Assembly (NCBI RefSeq): GCF_900107765.1 | Contig: NZ_FNQY01000002.1 | Location: forward strand, 1-64,000 | DNA: 64,000 bases | Direction of reading: 5' to 3' | Origin: Arachidicoccus rhizosphaerae | Lineage (GTDB): Bacteria > Bacteroidota > Bacteroidia > Chitinophagales > Chitinophagaceae | In this document: positions 1 through 8,289 of the stretch, in pieces | How the letters are laid out: each line of letters starts with the position of its first letter | Position numbering within the stretch: position 1 is the first letter of the stretch | Notes under the pieces: generated by a model | The model's input: the letters and a program-made list of their open reading frames with translations, nothing else | Database searches by the model: none | Told to the model about the DNA's origin: nothing | Made by a program: the position numbers and the translations under genes

Positions 1-294
1 CCATCCGCAACGGCAGTGAAAAATCACATAAGACCGGGCGAAAGAAATCCAATAGAGGGAAAATTTGGCCAAGCAAAGACCAGATATGGCATGGACAATA
101 TAAAAGCCAAGCTGGCCAATACAAGTACTTCATGGATATCTACTATAGCCCTGGTGCTAAACCTGGTCCGGATGACCAGGCAGGCACCTGTATCCCTACT
201 ATTAAGGATACAAAATTGGCTAGCCTATCATGTAGTCAGGCTAGCCGGAAATTTCAGAATTAAAAATTATTATAATGTGTTAATGACCACCTAG
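1..294 (+). CDS. IS5-like transposase, C-terminal fragment cut by the window edge
   Basis: The frame is open from base 1 and stops at TAG 292-294, so only about 97 residues of the C-terminus are present. The residues NPIEGKFGQAKTRYGMDNI, followed by ANTSTSWISTIALVLNLVRM, match the end of the DDE catalytic domain of IS5/IS4-type transposases, where the E of the triad lies in an 'EGKFG' context. Family knowledge says such enzymes cut and paste their own element using short terminal inverted repeats. The GTG at 16 is not a real start, because the frame continues to the window edge. Whether the upstream part is intact cannot be seen. The following 60 bases contain inverted-repeat sequence that may be the element's right end. 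Confidence 0.8.
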   Translation, partial: PSATAVKNHIRPGERNPIEGKFGQAKTRYGMDNIKAKLANTSTSWISTIALVLNLVRMTRQAPVSLLLRIQNWLAYHVVRLAGNFRIKNYYNVLMTT

Positions 295-301
295 CGGTGA
301 G

Positions 302-360
302 TTATTGAGCAGACTCTAATTATTTCTTGCAATAAACTCCATTCAGACTTTGCTCAATAA
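302..360. repeat. Inverted repeat behind the transposase, probable IS terminus
   Basis: TTATTGAGCA at 302-311 is matched by TGCTCAATAA at 351-360, a perfect 10-bp inverted repeat. If extended, TTATTGAGCAGACTC (302-316) and GACTTTGCTCAATAA (346-360) agree at 12 of 15 positions when one is reversed. The first copy lies 7 bases after the transposase stop, where an IS right inverted repeat is expected. The second could be the end of another copy or just a hairpin arm. The left end of the element lies outside the window. Confidence 0.5.
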
Positions 361-425
361 GGCGTTTTGGCCAATTTTGCCAACTTTTTCTGACCAACTA
401 GTTCTGCTTTAAAAGAAGTGAATAC

Positions 426-472
426 AAAAAAACCGTAGAAGGAATCCTAAGGATCCTGCCTACGGTTTTTTT
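426..472. terminator. Rho-independent terminator after sucC
   Basis: A stem of about 12 bp, AAAAAACCGTAG at 427-438 against CTACGGTTTTTT at 460-472, flanks a loop that itself contains a smaller palindrome (ggatcct). It lies just downstream of sucC on the minus strand and has T-runs on both sides, so it can act in both directions. Confidence 0.8.
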
Positions 473-492
473 ATAAAAGATTGTTTATTAGC

Positions 493-1704
493 TTATGCTA
501 CTGCTTTTTTAACCAGGTCAGCTGCTTCACTCAGTAAGATGGCAGACTGTACTTTAAGGCCACTCTCATCAATGAGCTTTTTGGCTTCTTCTGCGTTGGT
601 CCCTTGCAGCCTTACAATAATCGGGATTTCAATATTGCCTAATTTATTGAAAGCTTCAATAACACCGGCCGCAACTCTGTCGCAACGAACGATACCGCCA
701 AAGATATTAATCAGGATGGCTTTAACGTTGGGGTCCTTTAAGATAATGCGGAAACCGGCCTCAACTGTTTCTGCATTGGCGGTACCACCAACATCCAGGA
801 AGTTGGCAGGATCACCACCGCTTAATTTAATCATATCCATAGTAGCCATTGCAAGACCTGCTCCATTTACCATACAACCAACGTTGCCGTCCAGTTTTAC
901 GAAGTTCAGGTTATATTGACCGGCTTCAACTTCTGTCGGATCTTCTTCAGTGACATCCCTTAACGCTTCAATATCCGGATGGCGCATCAGCGCATTCTCA
1001 TCAATATTGAGCTTACAGTCAACTGCGATGATTTTGTCATCGGAAGTCTTAAACAGTGGGTTGATTTCCAGCATGGAAGCGTCAGTCCCAATATAAGCAT
1101 TATATAAATTGGTGACAAATTTCACGCAGTTCTTAAAAGCTGTACCGGATAACCCTAAGTTGAAAGCAATTTCTCTGGCCTGATAAGGCATTAATCCACC
1201 ACCTGGGTAAACCCATTCTTTGAAGATTTTCTCAGGTGTTTTTTCTGCAACTTCTTCGATATCCATACCACCTTCCGTGCTGTACATAATTACATTCTGA
1301 CCTTTTGATCTGTCCAAAAGGATAGATAGGTAGAATTCTGCTACGGGATGTTCTCCTTCGTAATAGGCATCTTTTGCAACAAAGATTTTATTGACTTTTT
1401 TCCCTTCAGCTCCAGTTTGCTTAGTTACCAGAACACCGCCCAGAATATTGCGCGCAACGGCTGCTGCCTCTTCTGCACTTTTAACTACTTGAACACCATG
1501 TTGTTCTGTTCCCTGAATCAATCCCTTTCCACGTCCGCCTGCATGGATTTGTGCCTTAATGACGGCGAACTTACTGTTGGTTTCTGATTTTATCTGGCGA
1601 TAGGCTTCTTCGGCTGCCATTACGGAGTCAGCGGAAATACCTTCCTGTACAGGAACATTGTATTTTTTTAATAGCTCTTTTGCCTGGTATTCATGCAAAT
1701 TCAT
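493..1704 (-). CDS. sucC: Succinate-CoA ligase (ADP-forming), beta subunit
   Basis: SucC pairs with SucD to convert succinyl-CoA to succinate with substrate-level ATP formation in the TCA cycle. The protein is 403 residues from ATG at 1704 and begins MNLHEYQAKELLKKYNVPV, the standard ATP-grasp N-terminus. Further marks are KAQIHAGGRGKG, the Mg-binding region LEINPL, and GGIVRCDRVAAG near the C-terminus. An upstream TTG would add 17 residues but would place translation almost at the likely promoter (CAAAGGTG at 1760-1767 on the plus strand), and family members start at MNLHEYQ. No sucD lies next to it; the alpha subunit must be encoded elsewhere. Confidence 0.96.
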   Translation of the reverse strand: MNLHEYQAKELLKKYNVPVQEGISADSVMAAEEAYRQIKSETNSKFAVIKAQIHAGGRGKGLIQGTEQHGVQVVKSAEEAAAVARNILGGVLVTKQTGAEGKKVNKIFVAKDAYYEGEHPVAEFYLSILLDRSKGQNVIMYSTEGGMDIEEVAEKTPEKIFKEWVYPGGGLMPYQAREIAFNLGLSGTAFKNCVKFVTNLYNAYIGTDASMLEINPLFKTSDDKIIAVDCKLNIDENALMRHPDIEALRDVTEEDPTEVEAGQYNLNFVKLDGNVGCMVNGAGLAMATMDMIKLSGGDPANFLDVGGTANAETVEAGFRIILKDPNVKAILINIFGGIVRCDRVAAGVIEAFNKLGNIEIPIIVRLQGTNAEEAKKLIDESGLKVQSAILLSEAADLVKKAVA

Positions 1705-1833
1705 AAGACTAAATTTAAGATTTTTAGTTGCACGAAGATAAGTCAACTCGGTCAATGTGCAAAGGTGGATTTCTTTGTTTATATGAGGATTTAACTTTTA
1801 TCTCCCTGAAACTTAACTGAAAAATTCTGAAAA

Positions 1834-2547
1834 TTAAAACTGACTTAATTCTTTTAAGGTGACCTTGCCTTCATAAATAGCTTTCCCTACAATGGCAGCA
1901 CTACAGCCAATTGCTTTGAGCTGAATAAGGTCTTCCAGTGAACTGACTCCACCACTGGCTATAAAATACAGTTCGGGAAATTTATGGATAATCTCTGTAT
2001 ATAAGGGCAGGGACGGTCCCTGAAGAAGCCCGTCTTTGGATACATCTGTACAAAATACGTTTTGGATCCCTATTTTTTGATATTTATCAATAAAATCAAA
2101 AACGGAGAGATTGGTGGTTTCTAACCAGCCGCCAATGGTAATCAAGGTGTTTTTGACATCTGCTCCTAACAAAAACTGGCTGGGGCCATACTTTTGAATC
2201 CAGTCCGTAAATAAGGTTTCATTTTTAACGGCAATCGAGCCAATGGTAGCAAATTTAGCCCCGGAACCTAAAACAATCTCTACATCTTTTTCTGTTTTAA
2301 TGCCGCCCCCGAAATCAATAATCAGTTCAGTGGATGAAGCGATATTTTCCAGTACTTTCCAATTGGTTACCTTGCCTGCTTTGGCTCCATCCAGATCCAC
2401 CAGATGAAGCCTTGTAAGACCTGCGGCCTCAAAGGATTTGGCAACTTCAACGGGATTCTCATTATAAATGGTTTTCTGGCTATAATCACCCTGGGTTAAC
2501 CGGACACATTTGCCGTCTATAAGATCGATGGCTGGTATAATTTGCAT
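1834..2547 (-). CDS. hisA: ProFAR isomerase (histidine biosynthesis), stand-alone gene
   Basis: HisA isomerises ProFAR to PRFAR, the fourth step of histidine synthesis. The 237-residue protein is a beta/alpha barrel. It starts MQIIPAIDLIDGKCVRL with the catalytic Asp in 'AID', carries DFGGGIKT (first phosphate-binding half), GADVKN with the second acidic residue, GGW (a HisA-type tryptophan, against HisF), and ASGGVSSLEDL plus AAIVGKAIYEGK at the second phosphate site. Its neighbours are icd and sucC, not other his genes, which is unusual because hisA normally sits in hisGDCBHAFI. The terminator at 2583-2613 separates it from icd, so it probably has its own promoter, which I could not identify. 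Confidence 0.93.
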   Translation of the reverse strand: MQIIPAIDLIDGKCVRLTQGDYSQKTIYNENPVEVAKSFEAAGLTRLHLVDLDGAKAGKVTNWKVLENIASSTELIIDFGGGIKTEKDVEIVLGSGAKFATIGSIAVKNETLFTDWIQKYGPSQFLLGADVKNTLITIGGWLETTNLSVFDFIDKYQKIGIQNVFCTDVSKDGLLQGPSLPLYTEIIHKFPELYFIASGGVSSLEDLIQLKAIGCSAAIVGKAIYEGKVTLKELSQF

Positions 2548-2582
2548 AATTTGTTGTAAGCGTTTAATGTTCTATTAAAAAG

Positions 2583-2613
2583 AATGCGCAACAAAAAATA
2601 GATGTTGCGCATT
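2583..2613 (-). terminator. Terminator after icd
   Basis: AATGCGCAAC at 2583-2592 pairs perfectly with GTTGCGCATT at 2604-2613. Read on the minus strand the stem is followed by CTTTTTAATAG, as expected for the end of the icd transcript 33 bases past its stop codon. It would prevent read-through into hisA. Confidence 0.75.
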
Positions 2614-2645
2614 CAGTTTATTCTTTTCTTAAGGCATAGTGGATC

Positions 2646-3875
2646 TTACCCGATTTTAGCCTGCAGATTCTGGTCTAATGCGTCCAGGAATTCTTCAGTT
2701 GTCAGATAATCAACACCTGCTTTTACTTTATTGCCATGCACGCAAATCGCCAGGTCTTTTGTCATTTTGCCGCTTTCAACGGTTTCCACACAAACTTTTT
2801 CCAGGGTATTAGCGAAGTCAACCAATGGCTGATTGTCATCCAACTTCCCACGGAATGCCAGACCTCTGGTCCATGCAAAAATAGAGGCAATAGGATTAGT
2901 AGAGGTTTTGTTACCTTTCTGATGTTCACGGTAGTGACGGGTAACAGTACCATGGGCTGCTTCTGCTTCCATGACTTTACCATCCGGGGTTACCAGGGTA
3001 GAAGTCATCAGACCTAAGCTGCCGAACCCTTGTGCTACTGTATCGCTTTGTACGTCCCCGTCATAGTTTTTACAGGCCCATACGAAATTGCCATTCCATT
3101 TTAAGGCAGAGGCCACCATGTCATCAATCAGACGATGTTCATAAGTAATGCCCGCTGCTTCAAACTTGGCTTTGAATTCATTTTGGTAGATTTCTTCAAA
3201 AATATCTTTAAAACGGCCATCGTATTTTTTGAGGATGGTGTTTTTAGTAGAAAGATACAAAGGCCAGCCTTTAGCTAATGCCTGATTGAAACAAGCATGA
3301 GCAAATCCGCGAATACTTTCATCCGTATTATACATAGCCATGGCTACGCCATCGCCATTGAAATTGTGCACTTCATATTCCTGAACGGTTCCATCTTCTC
3401 CTTCAAATTTAACGGTCAGTTTTCCTTTGCCTTTGGTTACAAAATCAGTAGCACGGTACTGATCTCCAAATGCGTGACGGCCAATACAAATAGGAGCTGT
3501 CCAGTTTGGAACTAATCTTGGTACATTTTGACAAACGATTGGTTCGCGAAATACAGTACCGTCTAGAATATTTCTGATGGTACCATTAGGAGACCGCCAC
3601 ATTTTCTTCAGACCAAATTCTTCAACACGTGCTTCATCTGGTGTGATGGTTGCGCATTTGATACCTACACCATATTGTTTGATGGCGTTGGCTGCATCTA
3701 CGGTAACTTGGTCATCGGTTGCATCACGGTGTTCAACGCCGAGATCATAATATTTAATATCTATATCCAGATAAGGGAGAATCAATTTGTCTTTGATAAA
3801 TTTCCAAATTATTCGTGTCATTTCATCGCCATCCAATTCCACCACTGGATTGGCCACTTTGATTTTTTCAGCCAT
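2646..3875 (-). CDS. icd: NADP-dependent isocitrate dehydrogenase, eukaryote-like type
   Basis: Oxidatively decarboxylates isocitrate to 2-oxoglutarate in the TCA cycle, supplying NADPH. The 409-residue protein begins [21 protein letters not shown] and shows the pattern of the homodimeric class that includes animal IDH1: [22 protein letters not shown] with substrate-binding Ser and Arg residues, [12 protein letters not shown], the metal-binding aspartates in RLIDDMVA and [10 protein letters not shown], and [10 protein letters not shown] near the cofactor site. The E. coli type is different in sequence. A -7 box (TATTTTTG, minus strand 3920-3913) lies 38 bases upstream of the ATG and a terminator follows, so it is probably monocistronic. 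Confidence 0.96.
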   Translation of the reverse strand: MAEKIKVANPVVELDGDEMTRIIWKFIKDKLILPYLDIDIKYYDLGVEHRDATDDQVTVDAANAIKQYGVGIKCATITPDEARVEEFGLKKMWRSPNGTIRNILDGTVFREPIVCQNVPRLVPNWTAPICIGRHAFGDQYRATDFVTKGKGKLTVKFEGEDGTVQEYEVHNFNGDGVAMAMYNTDESIRGFAHACFNQALAKGWPLYLSTKNTILKKYDGRFKDIFEEIYQNEFKAKFEAAGITYEHRLIDDMVASALKWNGNFVWACKNYDGDVQSDTVAQGFGSLGLMTSTLVTPDGKVMEAEAAHGTVTRHYREHQKGNKTSTNPIASIFAWTRGLAFRGKLDDNQPLVDFANTLEKVCVETVESGKMTKDLAICVHGNKVKAGVDYLTTEEFLDALDQNLQAKIG

Positions 3876-3912
3876 TAGTCAACAACTATTTTAAATTTTA
3901 CAATAATGTGTA

Positions 3913-3920
3913 CAAAAATA
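3913..3920 (-). promoter_or_regulatory. Probable -7 promoter element of icd
   Basis: The minus strand reads TATTTTTG, a full match to the Bacteroidota TAnnTTTG -7 element, 37 bases before the icd ATG. A TTG at 3945-3943 is a possible -33 element, with a spacer of 22, slightly long. Confidence 0.5.
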
Positions 3921-4370
3921 AGGGAATGTAGTTAAAAACCTTCAAGGGAAATGTAATTTTTGACTTATATAAAAAATTGTTTTGTGAGCTGATTTTTAAT
4001 GTATTATAATCATTGTAGGCTAATGATTGTTTGTTTTAACGATTTGGTTGGATAATATGCATTAATTATATCCCCTTGAAAGTTCTTTAAAAGAAAAAGC
4101 CTTTCAGGAAATGATAGTAGCCAGTCCCCAGGATAGATCAGCCTTAAATTTTGATGTATGCATATGTAAATATATATTTTATATTATACTGTTAATCAAA
4201 TTGTTTTAGCGTTAAAAAACGAAATAATGTTTCAAGGGATTTAATTAAATGTAGTCATATTCAAATCCTTTACTAAAAAAGTTTTTTATTCATTTTTCAA
4301 TTTTAACCTAAAGAACTTCTTAAAGTCAAAAGGATTTAGCCATTGGGCCGTTTAAAACCATTATTTTTAA

Positions 4371-4378
4371 TAAATTTG
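4371..4378 (+). promoter_or_regulatory. Possible -7 element of the TonB-like gene
   Basis: TAAATTTG fits TAnnTTTG and lies 22 bases before the proposed TTG start. There is no clear TTTG at the usual -33 distance; TTTAAAA at 4351 is the nearest candidate. Confidence 0.4.
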
Positions 4379-4400
4379 TTGCATATAAATCTTATTAATC

Positions 4401-5276
4401 TTGGAAAGTCAGGAAAAACAGAAAAATCTAAAAGCATTAGGATATACCATATTAACCTGTGGAGCTTTGGCTGTGGCACTTATTTTTGCCAGTTGGACAC
4501 TCCCGACGCCTCCGCCGGAAGTGGTGGACAATGGCATAGAGGTTAATTTGGGTAATTCTGATCAGGGGATGGGGGATATTGCTCCTCAGTTGCCTGGTGA
4601 ACCAACTTCTGATGATCAGACTCCCACGGATAATCCACCACCAATGGTGGCTACTGAAACACAGCCTCAGGAATATAAAGAAGTAGCCGATAGCAAAGAG
4701 GATGTTCCTGTTGTTAAGACTTCTCCGAAGCCAAAAGAGGTGAAAAAGCCTGAACCAAAGGCTGTTGAAAAATCGGTCAAAAAGACCACTGAAAAGAAAG
4801 TTATTAATAAGACGCCGGCTCCGCCCAGTCCTAAAGCCGTTTATAATGGAGGTACTAATAAAGGTACAGGGGGAAATAATGCGGATAGCTATAATGGAAA
4901 AAGAAATCAAGGTATAGCCGGAGGCAATGGCGACCAGGGCAAAATAAATGGCAATCCTGCCTCAGATAATTATAATGGAAATGGCGGTACAGGAACAAGT
5001 GGTATTAGCATCCGCAGCGGTTTATCGAACAGGAGATTTGTAGGGGACAGGAGCTTTACGGGTAAATTTAATGAAAATGCGAAAGTTGCGGTTGATATTG
5101 TTGTCAATAAAAATGGTAGTGTAACCAGTGCCAGTGTTAATCCAAGAGGGACAACAACTACGAATTCAACTATTTTGAGTATAGCTATAAGAAAAGCTAA
5201 AGAATTGAAATTCAACCAGGGGACTGTTGATGCACAAACAGGAACCATCGTATTTAATTTTAAATTAAATGGATAA
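4401..5276 (+). CDS. TonB-like energy transducer
   Basis: TonB proteins couple the inner-membrane proton gradient to outer-membrane receptors. This 291-residue protein has the right architecture: a short cytoplasmic start, one hydrophobic span at about 13-33 (ALGYTILTCGALAVALIFA), a long Pro/Lys-rich periplasmic stretch (about 35-145), a Gly/Asn-rich linker (about 145-205), and a C-terminal TonB-like domain with VAVDIVVNKNGSVTSASV and a final beta-strand IVFNFKLNG. The start is TTG at 4401; an in-frame TAA at 4386 rules out a longer protein. ExbB/ExbD genes are not adjacent. folC follows 57 bases downstream. Confidence 0.78.
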   Translation: MESQEKQKNLKALGYTILTCGALAVALIFASWTLPTPPPEVVDNGIEVNLGNSDQGMGDIAPQLPGEPTSDDQTPTDNPPPMVATETQPQEYKEVADSKEDVPVVKTSPKPKEVKKPEPKAVEKSVKKTTEKKVINKTPAPPSPKAVYNGGTNKGTGGNNADSYNGKRNQGIAGGNGDQGKINGNPASDNYNGNGGTGTSGISIRSGLSNRRFVGDRSFTGKFNENAKVAVDIVVNKNGSVTSASVNPRGTTTTNSTILSIAIRKAKELKFNQGTVDAQTGTIVFNFKLNG

Positions 5277-5333
5277 TATCCGTCTATGGTCAATGAATGT
5301 GTGCTAACTTGCGCGTAATTATTTATTCATTCC

Positions 5334-6680
5334 ATGGATTATAAAGAAACGATTGATTTTTTATTCCAGCAATTGCCCATGTTTAGCAGGGATGGAGCAT
5401 CTGCGTTTAAAAAAGATTTAAGTAATACTCTGGCCCTTTGTGCGGCCTTGGAAGCTCCTCAGACAAAATTTAAATCCATACATATTGCCGGAACCAATGG
5501 TAAAGGTTCCTCCAGTCATATGCTGGCAGCTGTTTTTCAAAAAGCAGGATATAAGACCGGTCTTTATACTTCTCCTCATTTATATGATTTTAGAGAAAGG
5601 ATCAGAGTCAACGGGATGCTGTGTACGGAAGAGTTTGTCGTTCGTTTTGTGGAAAGGATTAAGCCGGAATTAGACGAAATTCAACCCTCTTTTTTCGAGA
5701 TTACAGTAGCTATGGCGTTCGCCTATTTTGTAGAACAAAAAGTAGATATTGCTATCATTGAAACTGGATTAGGAGGAAGGCTGGATAGCACGAATGTAGT
5801 ATTGCCTGAATTATCTTTGATTACCAATATCGGCTTTGACCATATGCAATTTCTGGGAAACACTTTGCCCGAAATCGCTACAGAAAAGGCCGGTATCATT
5901 AAAAAGAACAGGCCTGTTGTAATCTCTGAATATCTTCCGGAAACCAAAACTGTTTTTGAAAAAACTGCCGCCAATCTAAAGTCCCCAATATTTTTCGCCC
6001 AGGATCTTTGGTGTGTAAAGGAAAATGAAAACTATAATATAACGGCAGATCAACAGGACCTTCCTGCGCTCTGTATCAATGCGATTCGCCAGGGAGTTGG
6101 CCCGGATGATCTATCTTGTGATTATCAATTAGACTTGACTGGACATTATCAGTTAAAAAATGCGCAGGGAGTCCTGGAGACTATTTATCAAATGCGTCGA
6201 TTAGGTTGGTCAATACCATTGGACGCCGTTCACGAAGGACTTAAGCAGGTAAAGAAATTAACGGGTTTTGTAGGTAGGTGGGATCAGGTATTAACAGATC
6301 CCTGGATGATTGCAGATGTGGGGCATAATGTTGATGGAATCAGAATGATAAAGGAACAGCTTAGCCACATGCAATACAAAAATCTCCATATTATTACTGG
6401 TTTCGTAAAAGATAAGGATGTCTCTGCTTCTTTAAAAGAATTGCCCCAAACGGCAAACTATTATTTTACGCAGGCCCCGATTCCCAGAGCGCTGGATGCA
6501 GCCTTATTAAAAAATATGGCGGAAAGCTTTAACCTTAAGGGAAAGGATTTTGCAGATATTTCTGCGGCGATTAAGGCTGCGATAGCCGCCTACCAGAAAG
6601 GAGATCTCATCTTAATTTGCGGAAGTGTATTCTTAGTGGCTGAAATAAAAGGTGCATTAAACAAGCTGGGATTATCCTGA
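5334..6680 (+). CDS. folC: Bifunctional folylpolyglutamate/dihydrofolate synthase
   Basis: FolC adds glutamate to dihydropteroate and to folates, an essential step in one-carbon metabolism. The 448-residue protein is of normal length. The Mur-ligase P-loop GTNGKGS is at residues 53-59, followed by YTSPHLYDFRERIRVNG and the family signature IIETGLGGRLDSTNVV. GFDHMQFLG and EKAGIIK complete the central domain, and the C-terminal ligase domain carries ADVGHNVDGI. Translation starts at ATG 5334. A TAACTTGC sequence at 5305-5312 may be a weak promoter, so it could also be co-transcribed with the TonB-like gene. Confidence 0.95.
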   Translation: MDYKETIDFLFQQLPMFSRDGASAFKKDLSNTLALCAALEAPQTKFKSIHIAGTNGKGSSSHMLAAVFQKAGYKTGLYTSPHLYDFRERIRVNGMLCTEEFVVRFVERIKPELDEIQPSFFEITVAMAFAYFVEQKVDIAIIETGLGGRLDSTNVVLPELSLITNIGFDHMQFLGNTLPEIATEKAGIIKKNRPVVISEYLPETKTVFEKTAANLKSPIFFAQDLWCVKENENYNITADQQDLPALCINAIRQGVGPDDLSCDYQLDLTGHYQLKNAQGVLETIYQMRRLGWSIPLDAVHEGLKQVKKLTGFVGRWDQVLTDPWMIADVGHNVDGIRMIKEQLSHMQYKNLHIITGFVKDKDVSASLKELPQTANYYFTQAPIPRALDAALLKNMAESFNLKGKDFADISAAIKAAIAAYQKGDLILICGSVFLVAEIKGALNKLGLS

Positions 6681-6692
6681 TTAATAAAATTC

Positions 6693-6729
6693 AAAAGGGC
6701 AGCTACTTTATTTTAGCTGCCCCTTTTTT
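6693..6729. terminator. Bidirectional terminator between convergent folC and tyrS
   Basis: GGGCAGCT at 6697-6704 pairs with AGCTGCCC at 6715-6722. An A-run lies before the stem and a T-run after it, so both convergent transcripts can end here. Confidence 0.8.
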
Positions 6730-6753
6730 GAGTTATATTTAATAAAGTTGATC

Positions 6754-8031
6754 TTAGCTGATTTCAACTAAATAATAGTTCTTTTTGCCTCTTTGCACCA
6801 ATAGGTATTTTCCATGAAGTAACTGGTTATTGTCTACCTTACTTGCAATGTCATTAATTTTGTGACGGTTTATACTGACGCCTCCTCCCTGAACCATTTT
6901 GCGTGCAGCACCTTTGCTCTCGAATATATTAGCTGCTGCTAAAAAGGTGACAACATCCGGTTCTGTATCAAATTCTGCTTTTGGAAAACTCATTTTCTGA
7001 ACGCCCTCCATCGTTTTCAGATCTTCAATAGATAACTCTTCTGCCGGCGCATTTTGATTGCTGAACAGCTTTTGAGTAACTTCTACCGCTGAGGCCAATG
7101 CTTCCTCTCCATGAACAAATCTGGTGATTTCTTCCGCCAGTTTTTTCTGAAGGATTCTGGCTTCCGGTCTCTGGTCATGATTAGTCAAAAGTTCGTTCAC
7201 TTCATCCGGCGTCAGGAAGGTAAATATTTTAATCCAGTTTTTTACATCTTCATCACTGCTGTTCAACCAGAATTGATAGAACTGGTAAGGAGAAGTTTTT
7301 TCTGGATCCAGCCAGACATTGCCTTGCTCTGTTTTGCCAAATTTCGTTCCGTCTGCTTTTTTAATTAACGGACAGGTAAAGGCAAAAGCCTCTCCACCCG
7401 CTTTGCGACGGATAAGCTCAGTACCGGTAGTTATATTACCCCACTGGTCACTACCACCCATTTGGAGCTTCAGACCATTGGTTTGGTATAAGTGATAAAA
7501 ATCGTATCCCTGCATTAGCTGGTAAGCAAATTCAGTGTAAGAAATGCCCACGTCCCCCGAAAAACGCTTTTTGACGCTTTCTTTGGACATCATATAATTT
7601 ACTGTAATATGTTTTCCGGTGTCTCTGAGGAATTCTATAAATGAAATGTTTTTAAACCAGTCATAGTTGTTGATTAAAACGGCACTATTTTCTTCTTGCG
7701 CATTGAAATTCAAGAATTTGGAAAGCTGCTTTTGAATGCCTTCTATGTTTTGGGAAAGTTGCTCCTCGCTGAGTAAATTTCTTTCAGCGCTTTTGCCACT
7801 AGGGTCCCCGATCATGCCTGTGGCACCACCGACCAAGGCATACGGTTTATGACCTGCTTTCTGTAAATGAACCAATAATAATATAGGAACCAGACTGCCA
7901 ATATGCAGGCTGTCGGCAGTTGGGTCAAAGCCAATATAACCAGAGGTCTTTTCTTTGAGTAATTGCTCCTCTGTTCCTGGAATGATGTCCTGCAACATTC
8001 CTCTCCAACTTAGTTCTTGTATTAAATTCAT
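6754..8031 (-). CDS. tyrS: Tyrosine-tRNA ligase
   Basis: Charges tRNA-Tyr in translation. The 425-residue class I synthetase shows the HIGH-like motif HIGSLVP, the tyrosine pocket region YDFYHLYQ and GGSDQWGNIT, and the KMSKS-type loop as KFGKT. A C-terminal S4 RNA-binding domain follows (FESKGAARKMVQGGGVSIN). The start is ATG 8031: an upstream in-frame TTG at 8037 falls almost at the transcription start predicted from the -7 box TACCTTTG (minus strand 8053-8046). The predicted 5' leader is therefore very short. Confidence 0.96.
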   Translation of the reverse strand: MNLIQELSWRGMLQDIIPGTEEQLLKEKTSGYIGFDPTADSLHIGSLVPILLLVHLQKAGHKPYALVGGATGMIGDPSGKSAERNLLSEEQLSQNIEGIQKQLSKFLNFNAQEENSAVLINNYDWFKNISFIEFLRDTGKHITVNYMMSKESVKKRFSGDVGISYTEFAYQLMQGYDFYHLYQTNGLKLQMGGSDQWGNITTGTELIRRKAGGEAFAFTCPLIKKADGTKFGKTEQGNVWLDPEKTSPYQFYQFWLNSSDEDVKNWIKIFTFLTPDEVNELLTNHDQRPEARILQKKLAEEITRFVHGEEALASAVEVTQKLFSNQNAPAEELSIEDLKTMEGVQKMSFPKAEFDTEPDVVTFLAAANIFESKGAARKMVQGGGVSINRHKINDIASKVDNNQLLHGKYLLVQRGKKNYYLVEIS

Positions 8032-8045
8032 CTTCAAAATTTTGG

Positions 8046-8053
8046 CAAAGGTA
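8046..8053 (-). promoter_or_regulatory. -7 promoter element of tyrS
   Basis: The minus strand reads TACCTTTG, a perfect TAnnTTTG match, ending 14 bases before the tyrS ATG. This closeness argues against the upstream TTG as a start. Confidence 0.6.
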
Positions 8054-8289
8054 AATGAACCCTGTTATAATATAAAACCGGATTGAAAAAACGGTTAAAA
8101 ACTAGATGTAAATTATATTTTTTTATAATACAAAAATTATTCAAACTCAGTTTTTTTGCTTTAATCATTATTTTCCGGTTATGGCAGCTTCTTTTTGCAA
8201 TATTTTTAAATGGATATCGTTATTGATATTAAATGAATAGAAGTGCCGTTTTAAGGTGTTTCTAGGTGCTTATAATATCAAAATACCAA

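Larger units (their letters stand above)
3876..4400. other. 525-bp AT-rich intergenic region between divergent icd and the TonB-like gene
   Basis: No open frame of note is seen on either strand. It holds the icd promoter at its left end and a likely promoter for the TonB-like gene at its right end. TTCAAGGG appears three times: forward at 3941 and 4231, reverse at 4073-4080. AAGTTCTTT at 4080-4088 and its reverse complement at 4310-4318 form a second, widely spaced pair. These may be regulatory sites, but their function is unknown. Confidence 0.5.

Noticed and set aside
4452-4910. 152-codon antisense frame inside the TonB-like gene
   Set aside because: It lies opposite a gene with clear TonB architecture; Arg/Ile/Ser-rich translation is an artefact of the Pro/Lys-rich coding strand.
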